Positions 24,711 to 32,804 of a stretch of DNA of 64,000 nt are shown in pieces; within the stretch, counting starts at the first letter, position 1, and each line of letters begins with the position of its first letter. The notes under the pieces are model-generated. The model did no database searches. It saw only the letters and a program-made list of their open reading frames with translations, and was not told where the DNA came from. This DNA is from DASTFY01 sp963769115 (GTDB lineage: Bacteria > Actinomycetota > Acidimicrobiia > Acidimicrobiales > Ilumatobacteraceae): NCBI GenBank assembly GCA_963769115.1, contig CAVYKN010000020.1, positions 310,001-374,000 of the forward strand, in the 5' to 3' direction. Both the position numbers and the translations under genes were made by a program.

Positions 24711-27432
24711 CAAGAAGACGCGAGCTTCGTGTTCTCCACGCCGCGGGAGCACTGCTGGTGCTCTTGGCGCTCCTCGTGGGAGTGCCGGTGGCCCTGGCGG
24801 CTGTCGCCGGTTGGCCACTGCCGACCGCGTGGCCCAACGGCGACCAGCTGCGCTTCGCAGCGCGGGGCGGGCTGGACGACGCGGTGTGGCTCAAGGCCTT
24901 CGCCGTCGTGGTCTGGCTGGCCTGGGCCCAACTCGCCGTGGCCGTGCTCCGCGAGGTGGTGGCGGCCGTCCGTCACCGCACGGGATCGGCCCGTTCGGGG
25001 TGGGCGGCGGCGGTGGCCGGCCGGCTCGTCGGTGCGCTCCTGGTCAGCAGCGGTGGCCTCAGCTACGTCCCGCACGCGCTGCCCTTCGCCGAGGCCGCGG
25101 CGAAGCCCGTCGCCGTGCCGGCGGCGACGACGACGATCGCTGCCTCCGTCGCCAGGCTGGCCGCGCCCCCGGTGCTCCCCGCACCGCACGTCGTGATGCG
25201 CGGGGAGACGCTCAGCTCGATCGCCGACGACGAGCTCGGCACCCCGGCCGCCTGGCCCTTCCTGTGGGAGACCAACCGGGGCCGATCGTTCGGGACCCGG
25301 GTGTTCGAGGACCCGAACCTCATCCTGCCCGGCTGGGACCTTGCCGTGCCCGGCCCGGCCGCCGTGGAGCCCGCGGCCCGCCGTTCCCGAGCCGGTCGCT
25401 GCCGAGGCCGTCGCTCCCGTGCTCATCCCTCCCGTGGTCATCTCCGCGCCCGTGGAGCCCGCGAGTCCGACCACCTCCATCCCGGACCCGACAACCTCCG
25501 TCCCGACCGAGACGACAGAGACGGCAGAGACGATCGAGCACGCCGAGGTTCTCGACGTCGACATCGACGTCGACGAGCAGGACGCTTCGTCCACGCCGGC
25601 CTGGGCCCGGTTCACCGCGTTCACGGGGGCCGCGCTCCTCGCCACCGGCGCGGTGGGTCTGCTGCGGTCGTCACGGCGGCGGGTGCTGCGCCCCATGACC
25701 CGTGCGGTCACCGTGGCCGCCCCGGAAGGTGAGCTGGCCGAGGCGGTCACCGCGCTCGTCGCCGGGAGCGACGCCGTCGGTCTGGCTCGGCTGGAGCTGG
25801 CCCTGCGGGCGCTGGCCGGGCAGCTCGGCCGCACCGGCAGCGAGGCCCGTGTCCTGGCCGTGCGTCGAGGGACCGGGGAGATCGAGGTGGCGCTCGACCG
25901 CCCGGCCGCGCTGGAAGGCCCGTGGCGAGCAGCAGATGACGCCGGGCGGACCTGGCTGCTCGCGGCGTCCGTGACCCTCCGCGAGCTGATCGATGACGCC
26001 CGAGCGGTGGCGCCGCCTTGCCCGGCGCTGGTCGGCCTCGGCCACGATGACAGCGGCGCCGAGATCTTCGTCGACCTGGAGGCGGCCGGCGTCGTCGATC
26101 TCGGTGCGCACGAATCGGGGTTGGACGCCGCCCGCCACCTCACGGCCACCCTGGCCGTCACACCGCTGGCCGACGAGCTGCGGGTGGTCACGGTGGGCGA
26201 GGTGCTCCCCGAGCTGGCCGCCCGCCACGAGGTCCGAGCAGTGCCGGACCTGCCCACTGCCGTCGCGGACGCGGAGGCCATGACGGCGCCGATCGTGGCG
26301 GCCACCGGCGGCCACCGATCGACGTTCGGCCTGCGGGCGATCGCCGGCCACGAGCCGTGGGAACCGGTCGTGGTGATCCTCCGCGACCCGCCGCCGCCCG
26401 GTGACCCCGCATGGGAGGCCCTCACCGCGCTGTCCGCCGGGCAACGCGGTGTGGCTGTGGTCGGCACTGGCCTGCCCGCCCTCCCCGAGGCCGCCGTCGT
26501 ACCCGCGGATGACGGCACCCTCGCGGTGGCCGGGTGGACCGTACGACCGCACGGTCTGGACGCGACCGAGGCCGACCTCCTGACGAGGGTGGTCGAGGTC
26601 GACGAGGAACACGTGCCCGACGCTCATGTCGCCGACGACCTGCCCGACAACGTGAACGACGTCGACCAAGCCGAGCCGTGGGCATTGATGGTGCGGGTGC
26701 TCGGCCCGGTGGACGTGGTCGCGCCGGACGGCAGTGTCGCCGAGTTCGACCGGGCCAAGGCGCTGGAGCTCGTGGTGTGGCTGGCGCAGCACCGTCACAC
26801 CGCCACCCGGACTGGAGCGCGATCGGCGCTGTGGGAGTCGGATCTCTCGAACGCTTCGTTCTCCAACGTCGTCTCCGACGCGCGGCGGGCGCTCGCCCGG
26901 CTGGCGCCCCAACCGGAGGGTGAAGAGTGGCTGGGCCGGACGTACGCGGAGCGGCTGCCGCTCCATGCCCAGGTCGTGCTCGACGCCGACCTCGTGCGCG
27001 CCCACCTCGCCCGGGCTCAGCACCTGCCGGACGATGACGCCATCGACGAGCTCCACCGGGCCTTGGCCCTCGTGCGCGGCGCGCCCGTACAGCGGGCGCT
27101 GCTACCTGTGGCCGGACGCGGAGGCGCTCCCGTCCACGTTGACGCTCCTGGTCACCACGGTGGCCGTGGAGCTCGGCCGGCGGCTGCTCGACCGGCAGGA
27201 CGTCGACGGGGTGCTGGCGGCCACCTCCATCGGACTCGAGGTGCTCCCCGGTCACGAGGAGCTCGTCGGGCTGCGGCTGCGCGCTCACGCCGCCCGGGGC
27301 GACCGGGCCGCGCTGCGCCACGAGTACGCCTGCTACGAGCAGTCGCTCCTGGCCGATCCGTGGGCCGGGGATCCGTCGCCGGCTCTCGTCTCCCTGCGCG
27401 AGGAGCTAATGGAACCGGTCAAGCAGGGCTGA
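24707..27432 (+). CDS. Membrane protein with LysM and BTAD (SARP-like) domains (two frame changes)
   Basis: About 908 aa after removing inserted bases near 25378 and 27085 (both in CCC runs). Order: two N-terminal helices (LVLLALLVGVPVALAAVAG and AFAVVVWLAWAQLAVAVL), a LysM domain (HVVMRGETLSSIADDELG to LPGWDLAVP, residues about 165-220), a Pro/Thr linker, one more helix (FTAFTGAALLATGAVGLL), a central alpha/beta region of about 330 aa, then a winged-helix-like segment and a bacterial transcriptional activation domain (helical repeats ending ALVSLREELMEPVKQG). LysM binds peptidoglycan or chitin. BTAD is otherwise found in SARP regulators. Such proteins are known beside actinobacterial Tad genes, role undefined. 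Its last 27 bp overlap the 3' end of disA. Confidence 0.82.
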
Positions 27433-28476
27433 CTCGGCCTGGCGGGCCAGGCCCTCCCTGATGGTGTGGGCCAGGCTGGCGTCCACGTCGTCGACGGAGG
27501 CCAGGTCCTCGGTGGTGGCCCGCATCAGCTTCTGGAGGGTGCCGAACCGGCTGACCAGATCGTCGACGACGTCCTCGGCCAGGCGGGGCACCTTGTCGAG
27601 CAGGCGGTACCCGCGGGGTTGCAGGCTCAGGTCGAGTTGGTCCTCGGCGCCGGGGACCACGATGGCGGCGACGCAGCGCAGATCGCGGAGGTCATCGGTC
27701 GACAGCGCGGCGAGCGCGGCGAGGGCGCTGGCCAGCCGCTCGTCCTTGTCGTCGGGGAGGTAGTCGAGCAGGACGAGCTCCCGGTCGTCGTCCACGTCCT
27801 CCAGCAGCTCGTCGAGCTGCAGGCGGATGAGGTGGGCCTCCATCCCGAGCTCCACGATCGAGGTCTGGATCTGCTCCGCCACCCGGCGGACGGTCTCGCT
27901 GCGTTGCAACATGGAGGCCACGTCCCGCACCGTGACCACGTCCTCCACCTCCAGCTCGGTGAGCGAGGTGGCGGCGTCGTCGAGGCGGACCTTGTAGCGC
28001 TCCAGGGTCTGCAGCGCCTGGTTGCCCCGGACCAGGAGCCGCGGGATCTCCTCCAGGGTGTGCTTGGCGTCGCCGACGTAGACGGTGATGACGCCCATGT
28101 CCTCACTGACGGAGATGACCGGCACGTCGAGCGACCGGGCCACCCGCTCCGCCGTCCGGTGGCGGGTGCCGGTCTCGGAGGTGGGGACGCTGGGGTCGGG
28201 GACCAGGTGGACGTTGGCGCGGGCGATGCGGCCGGCGTCGGGGGTGAGGATGATGGCCGAGTCCATCTTGCAGAGCTCGGCCAGCCGCTGCGGCGTGAAC
28301 TCGGCGTCCATGAGGAAGCCGCCGGAGCACACGCCCAGCACATCGGCCCCGTCGCCGACGACGACGAGCGCGCCCCGCTTGGCCTTGACCACCCGGTCCA
28401 ATCCGTCGCGCAACCCGGTGCCGGGCGCCACGAGAGCCAGCGCCTCGGTCAGCCCCATCCCGCGCCGCGCCTCCAT
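27406..28476 (-). CDS. disA: Diadenylate cyclase DisA
   Basis: 356 aa, full length. It makes c-di-AMP from two ATP and scans DNA for damage in other bacteria. The DAC domain (residues about 1-145) has the catalytic DGA motif in VVVGDGADVLGVCSGGF and the RHR motif in GTRHRTAERVARSLD. A long helical spine (about 150-280) and the C-terminal helix-hairpin-helix DNA-binding domain (VSRFGTLQKLMRATTEDLASV) complete it. I chose ATG 28476 rather than the preceding GTG because TAGACT lies 6 nt before it. In many relatives it directly follows radA. Here a plus-strand cassette separates them. Confidence 0.96.
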   Translation of the reverse strand: MEARRGMGLTEALALVAPGTGLRDGLDRVVKAKRGALVVVGDGADVLGVCSGGFLMDAEFTPQRLAELCKMDSAIILTPDAGRIARANVHLVPDPSVPTSETGTRHRTAERVARSLDVPVISVSEDMGVITVYVGDAKHTLEEIPRLLVRGNQALQTLERYKVRLDDAATSLTELEVEDVVTVRDVASMLQRSETVRRVAEQIQTSIVELGMEAHLIRLQLDELLEDVDDDRELVLLDYLPDDKDERLASALAALAALSTDDLRDLRCVAAIVVPGAEDQLDLSLQPRGYRLLDKVPRLAEDVVDDLVSRFGTLQKLMRATTEDLASVDDVDASLAHTIREGLARQAESALLDRFH

Positions 28477-28482
28477 CACGGC

Positions 28483-28488
28483 AGTCTA
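28483..28488 (-). promoter_or_regulatory. Putative -10 element, leaderless start of disA
   Basis: Minus-strand TAGACT, 6 nt before ATG 28476. It gives disA its own promoter although it is now separated from radA. Confidence 0.5.
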
Positions 28489-28557
28489 GGGAGCGGGGTA
28501 CCTGGTCAGGCCAGCGTCAGGTCAGGGGATCAAGCGCGCCGTCCCGTCGCGGTCCGG

Positions 28558-28583
28558 GGAACCGGGGCGGGGCGGGCGGTGTA
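28558..28583 (+). promoter_or_regulatory. Possible ECF-type promoter of sigma-factor gene
   Basis: GGAACC at 28558-28563, then after 15 nt GGTGTA at about 28579. This resembles the GGAAC...GTT class used by many ECF sigmas and could mean autoregulation. Match at the -10 is imperfect. Confidence 0.3.
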
Positions 28584-28599
28584 GGAACAGTGGATCGAC

Positions 28600-29172
28600 A
28601 TGGCCGGTGCGGCACACGAGAGAACCCTGGACGACGACGTCCTCGTGGCGCGGGCTCGTCGCGGTGACACCGCCGCGTTCGGCGTGCTGGTCGGCCGGCA
28701 TCAGCGCGCCGCGCTGCGCACCGCCTACGCGGTGATGGGATCGGAGAGTGAGGCCGAAGACGTGACCCAGGAGGCGTTCGTGAAGGCGTTCCGGGCCCTG
28801 CCCCGGTTCCGGGAGGGACTGCCCCTGCGACCCTGGCTGATGCAGATCGTGGCCAACGAGGCCCGCAACCGCCGTCGCAGCCGGGGACGGCGGGAGCGGC
28901 TGGCCGTCCGGGCCGCGGCGATGGGGGACCACGACTCGGGCTCGGCCGAGGAGCTGGCGCTGGGCGCGGTGTCGGCCGGGGAGCTGCGGGCTGCGCTCGC
29001 CGGCCTGGACGACCGCGACCGGACCGTCATCGCGCTGCGCTACTTCGCCGGCCTGACCGAGGCGGAGACCGCCGCCGCGCTCGATGTCCCGGCGGGCACC
29101 GTGAAGTCCCGGCTCTCCCGGGCGCTCGACCGTCTCCGCACCCAACTCGGCGACGCAGGAGATCGCTCATGA
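28600..29172 (+). CDS. ECF-family RNA polymerase sigma factor
   Basis: 190 aa. Region 2 is seen at residues about 25-95 (GSESEAEDVTQEAFVKAFRAL and LRPWLMQIVANEARNRRR) and region 4 at about 125-180 (LDDRDRTVIALRYFAGLTEAE and LDVPAGTVKSRLSRALDRL). It directs RNA polymerase to a regulon of unknown genes, likely including its own operon. Its stop overlaps the start of the anti-sigma-like gene by 4 nt. It lies between disA and radA on the opposite strand. Confidence 0.92.
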   Translation: MAGAAHERTLDDDVLVARARRGDTAAFGVLVGRHQRAALRTAYAVMGSESEAEDVTQEAFVKAFRALPRFREGLPLRPWLMQIVANEARNRRRSRGRRERLAVRAAAMGDHDSGSAEELALGAVSAGELRAALAGLDDRDRTVIALRYFAGLTEAETAAALDVPAGTVKSRLSRALDRLRTQLGDAGDRS

Positions 29173-29985
29173 CCATGGATCTCGTCGACCTCGAGCGCGC
29201 ACTGGCCGAGCTGGCCGACAGCCTGGAGTTCCCCGGCGCGTCGGACCTGCCGGAGCGCGTGGTGGCCGAGCTCGACCGGCCTGCGGTCGTGACGCCGTTC
29301 GTCCAGCGCCCGGCCGTGCGCCGGGTGCTGGCGCTCGCCGCAGCGGCGATCGTGATCGTCGGCGTCGTGCTCGTGGCCAGCCCCCGGGCCCGGCGGGCGG
29401 TGGCCGACCTGCTGGGCATCGGCGGCGTCGCCATCCGGACCAGCGACACGACCTTCGCCCCCGTCCCCTCGTCGACCCCGCCCACGATCTCCTCGACCGT
29501 CTCGCCCCCCTCTCCGCCCACGGATCCACCCGGCGCCATCAGCGTCGAGGACGGCGCCGCCGAGCTCGGCATCGTGCCGCCGGTGCCCACGGCGCTCGGC
29601 CCGCCGGAGACGACCACGTTGGTGGACGGCCGGCTGAGCCTGCAGTGGCCGACCGTCGGACACCCTCCCGGCCACCAAGCTGCCCGAGGTCGGCGCGCTG
29701 CTCACCGTGTTCCGGGGTCAGGTCGAGGAGCCGTTGTTCGAGAAGGTCCTCCAGCCCGGCACCACCTACGAGCGGGTCAGCGTCGATGGCCAGCCCGCGG
29801 TCTGGCTGGGCGGCGAGCCCCACCTGTTCCTGTACCTGGGCCCGACCCGCGACATCGAAGAGGAGGAGCTGCGCCTGGCCGGCAACACGTTGATCTGGAC
29901 GGTCGGCCCTCACACCTACCGGCTCGAATCGGCCTTGGACCGCGACGCCGCCATCGCCGTCGCCGAGACCGTGGAGACCGATTGA
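29169..29985 (+). CDS. Membrane-anchored anti-sigma-like protein (one frame change)
   Basis: About 271 aa after removing one base near 29655. A cytoplasmic N-terminal about 50 aa (LVDLERALAELADSLEFPG, the expected sigma-binding side), a single helix (VLALAAAAIVIVGVVLVAS, residues about 58-76), then an exported part with a Pro/Ser/Thr linker and a C-terminal domain in the second frame (KLPEVGALLTVFRGQVEEPL, then LDRDAAIAVAETVETD). No zinc-finger ZAS motif is seen. Function as anti-sigma is inferred from coupling to the sigma gene and topology. Confidence 0.72.
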
Positions 29986-30035
29986 GGCAACCGGGTGAGT
30001 CGGAACGCGATGACGGCGCCCGGTGTAAGAGGGGC

Positions 30036-31394
30036 ATGCGTGCGCGTGCTCTCCTGGCCGGCAGCCTCGTCGGCGCCCTGCTGATCTCCGGCCTGAGCTG
30101 CGGTGGACCCGATCTGCCCGAAGCCACCGTCCAGGCTGACCCGAGCCCATCGGTGGCGCCGGCGCCAGACACGTCGCCCAAGACATCGACGTCGGTTGCT
30201 GCTGCTGCCCCGACGGGCCCATCGATCCGGGTGACCGACGGCCGGACCGTCGTCGCCCTCGACCCTGCGACCGGTGGTCGCCGGGCGGCGTGGACCGACG
30301 CGGCCATCAGCCTGGAGGGCAACTGGACGGTGGCCCGGGACGGTGACGCCGGGGCGAGCTGGTTCGACGCCTACGGCGTGCTCGACCGCACGGGCGAGGT
30401 CCCGGCCGGCCTGGAGCCGACCATCACCAGCGCCGACGGACGCTGGGCGGTGTTCGCCGAGCCGGCGCCGCCCACCCAGCCGGGCGAGATCGGCCCCGGT
30501 CGCAGCACTTCCCGCTTCGTGGTCACCGACGGTGCGGGATCCACGCAGGAGCTGACGCTCGACGGCAACTTCGTGCCCGAGGCCTTCGGCTGGTTCGACG
30601 AGACCGAGGGCAAGGGACACAGCTCGGCGAGGCCGATGAGCCTCCAGCTCATCGAGTACCTCCCGCCCGAGCACCCGACCCGCTACCGCGTCCGCACGCT
30701 CGATCTCGCCACCGGCACGATCGGGTTGCCCGTCAGCCTGCGGGACAAGGGCCAGCTCGTCGACGAGGCCATGGCCGGGCTGAGCCGCACCCAGGTCTAC
30801 GCCGCGTCGTCGTCCCTCCTCTTCACGCTCTACCAGCCCGCGGACGTGACGACCACGGATCTGGACGACCCGGAGTACGACGTCTGGGAGTACGGCTTCG
30901 TGCACACGCTCTCCACCCCGTCGGCCGGCGTCTGGTGCATCGATCTGCCCGAGGAGCTCGGGATGACCGGGAACTCCGGCGCCCTGGCTCTCAGCCCGGA
31001 CGAACTGACCCTCTACGTGGTGACCGGCGCCGGGAAGCTCGGTGTCATCAAGACCGACGATCCCAACGGCCTGCGCGTGTCACGCACGGCGGATCTCGGC
31101 GTCGTCCTCGATGGAGAACAACAGCCCGTCATCGCGGCCGCCCGCGACCACCTCTGGATCGGGATGGACCGCCAGCTCCTGATGGTCGACCCGACGACCC
31201 TCGAGGTGGCGGGACGCGCCGACCTGCCGGCACCGGTGACCGCGCTCACGCTCGACCCGACCACGCACGAGCTCCTGGCCGCGGGCGACGGGAAGCTCCA
31301 GCGGTGGACCGTCGAGGAGTCAGGAGCAGTCACGCCAACGGCAACGCTCCCACTTCCTGACGGGCTGGGACCGATCGCCCGGATCGCGACGTAG
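30036..31394 (+). CDS. Beta-propeller-like lipoprotein
   Basis: 452 aa. The signal peptide ends in a lipobox, LISGLSCGGP (Cys about residue 22), so it is predicted to be lipid-anchored outside. An Ala/Pro/Thr linker is followed by repeated strand-rich units with Asp-Gly turns (VTDGRTVVALDPATGG, LALSPDELTLYVVTGAGKLG, LLMVDPTTLEVAG, LTLDPTTHELLAAGDGKL), like a WD40/PQQ-type propeller. Ligand unknown. Follows the anti-sigma gene by 50 bp and probably belongs to its regulon. Its last 65 bp overlap the antisense 3' end of radA. Confidence 0.72.
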   Translation: MRARALLAGSLVGALLISGLSCGGPDLPEATVQADPSPSVAPAPDTSPKTSTSVAAAAPTGPSIRVTDGRTVVALDPATGGRRAAWTDAAISLEGNWTVARDGDAGASWFDAYGVLDRTGEVPAGLEPTITSADGRWAVFAEPAPPTQPGEIGPGRSTSRFVVTDGAGSTQELTLDGNFVPEAFGWFDETEGKGHSSARPMSLQLIEYLPPEHPTRYRVRTLDLATGTIGLPVSLRDKGQLVDEAMAGLSRTQVYAASSSLLFTLYQPADVTTTDLDDPEYDVWEYGFVHTLSTPSAGVWCIDLPEELGMTGNSGALALSPDELTLYVVTGAGKLGVIKTDDPNGLRVSRTADLGVVLDGEQQPVIAAARDHLWIGMDRQLLMVDPTTLEVAGRADLPAPVTALTLDPTTHELLAAGDGKLQRWTVEESGAVTPTATLPLPDGLGPIARIAT

Positions 31395-32760
31395 CCGCCG
31401 AGAGCGACAGAGCCAGCGCCTCGCCCAGGTTGGTCGCCCGCAGCAGTTCGATCGGCGCGTCGACGTCGGGAGCGGACGCCGGCACGATGGCCCGACGGAA
31501 CCCGAGGCGGGCGGCCTCGGCCAGGCGCCGCGGCGTGTGGCCGACCAGCCGTAGCTCCCCGCCCAGGCCCACCTCCGCGCAGGCGATGAGGTCGCCGGCG
31601 AGCGGCGTCCCGGCGTGGGCCGACGCCAAGGCCAGGCATACGCCCAGGTCGCTCCCGGGCTCGCCCAGGCGGAGGCCGCCGGCCACCGACGCGTAGACGT
31701 CCCGTTCGGCGAAGGGCAGCCCGGCGCGGTTGGTGAGGACCGCCACGAGGAGCGCCAGGCGGCCCTGATCCAGCCCTTGCGCCGATCGCCGGGGCGAGGG
31801 CAGCGTCGACGGCACGACCAGCGCCTGGACCTCGACCAGCAGCGGCCGGTGGCCTTCCACGATCGGCACGACGGCAGAACCCGGGATGCCGGCCCCCCGG
31901 TCGGCCAGGAACAGCCCGCTGGCGTCGGCCACGCCGGCGAGGCCGCCCTGCCCCATCTCGAACACGCCGAGCTCGGCGGTGGGGCCGTACCGGTGCTTGA
32001 CCGCCCGCAGGAGCCGAAGGGCGTGGTGACGGTCGCCCTCGAAGGACAGGACGGTGTCCACCACGTGCTCCAGCACGCGGGGCCCGGCCAGGCCGCCCTC
32101 CTTGGTGACGTGGCCGATGAGCACGACGGCCGCGTCACGCTGCTTCGCCTCCTGCACCAAGCGGTGGGCGCTCTCCCGCACCTGCACCATGGAGCCGGGC
32201 GAGGACTCCAGTTCGGGGTCGGCCACGGTCTGGATGGAGTCGATGACGACCAGCCCCGGCCCGAGCTCGTCGAGCGCGGCGAGGATGCCGGGGAGCTGCG
32301 TCTCCGACAGCAGCCACAGCCCGCTGTCCAGCGCGCCCAGGCGGCGGGCCCGGTCCCGCACCTGCGCCGCGCTCTCCTCGGCCGACACGTAGAGGGCCGG
32401 CGGAGCGGACGCCGCCCGCGCCGCCGCCACCTGCAGGGCCAGGGTGGACTTGCCGATGCCGGGCTCGCCCCCGATGAGCGTCACCGAGCCCGGGACGAGC
32501 CCTCCGCCGAGCACGCGGTCCAGCTCGGGCACGCCCGTCGGGATCGGCAGGCCGGCGTCCGCCTCCACCTCGGTGATGGGCCGAGCGACCGCCGCCGGAC
32601 GGTTCACCCGACCCGAGCCGCCGGCTCGTCCCGTCGTCCCTACCTCCTCGACGTCCTCCACGAGGGCGTTCCAGGCTCCGCACGACGGGCACCGGCCCGC
32701 CCACTTGGGATGGGTGGCTGCGCACTCGGTGCAGCGATGGACCACTCGGAGCCGCGTCAT
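31330..32760 (-). CDS. radA: DNA repair protein RadA
   Basis: 476 aa. A RecA-like, Lon-like protein that promotes branch migration in recombination. The N-terminal zinc finger is CTEC...CPSC (residues about 9-29). Walker A is GGEPGIGKST, and Walker B is GLVVIDSIQT. The RadA-specific KNRFG motif appears as KHRYG. The C-terminal Lon-protease-like domain (LALASAHAGTPLAGDLI) ends APDVDAPIELLRATN. I chose ATG 32760 over an upstream one because TAGGTT lies 7 nt before it. Divergent from the GH63 gene. Confidence 0.95.
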   Translation of the reverse strand: MTRLRVVHRCTECAATHPKWAGRCPSCGAWNALVEDVEEVGTTGRAGGSGRVNRPAAVARPITEVEADAGLPIPTGVPELDRVLGGGLVPGSVTLIGGEPGIGKSTLALQVAAARAASAPPALYVSAEESAAQVRDRARRLGALDSGLWLLSETQLPGILAALDELGPGLVVIDSIQTVADPELESSPGSMVQVRESAHRLVQEAKQRDAAVVLIGHVTKEGGLAGPRVLEHVVDTVLSFEGDRHHALRLLRAVKHRYGPTAELGVFEMGQGGLAGVADASGLFLADRGAGIPGSAVVPIVEGHRPLLVEVQALVVPSTLPSPRRSAQGLDQGRLALLVAVLTNRAGLPFAERDVYASVAGGLRLGEPGSDLGVCLALASAHAGTPLAGDLIACAEVGLGGELRLVGHTPRRLAEAARLGFRRAIVPASAPDVDAPIELLRATNLGEALALSLSAATSRSGRSVPARQEVGALPLA

Positions 32761-32767
32761 GGCGCCC

Positions 32768-32773
32768 AACCTA
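32768..32773 (-). promoter_or_regulatory. Putative -10 element, leaderless start of radA
   Basis: Minus-strand TAGGTT, 7 nt before ATG 32760. It supports that start over the in-frame ATG 9 bp upstream. Confidence 0.5.
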
Positions 32774-32792
32774 CGCAGGGGGTGTCGCGGTC

Positions 32793-32798
32793 TACCGT
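32793..32798 (+). promoter_or_regulatory. Putative -10 element, leaderless start of GH63-like gene
   Basis: TACCGT, 6 nt before GTG 32805. The radA -10 lies 19 bp away on the other strand, so the two promoters sit back to back. Confidence 0.5.
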
Positions 32799-32804
32799 GA
32801 CCCC

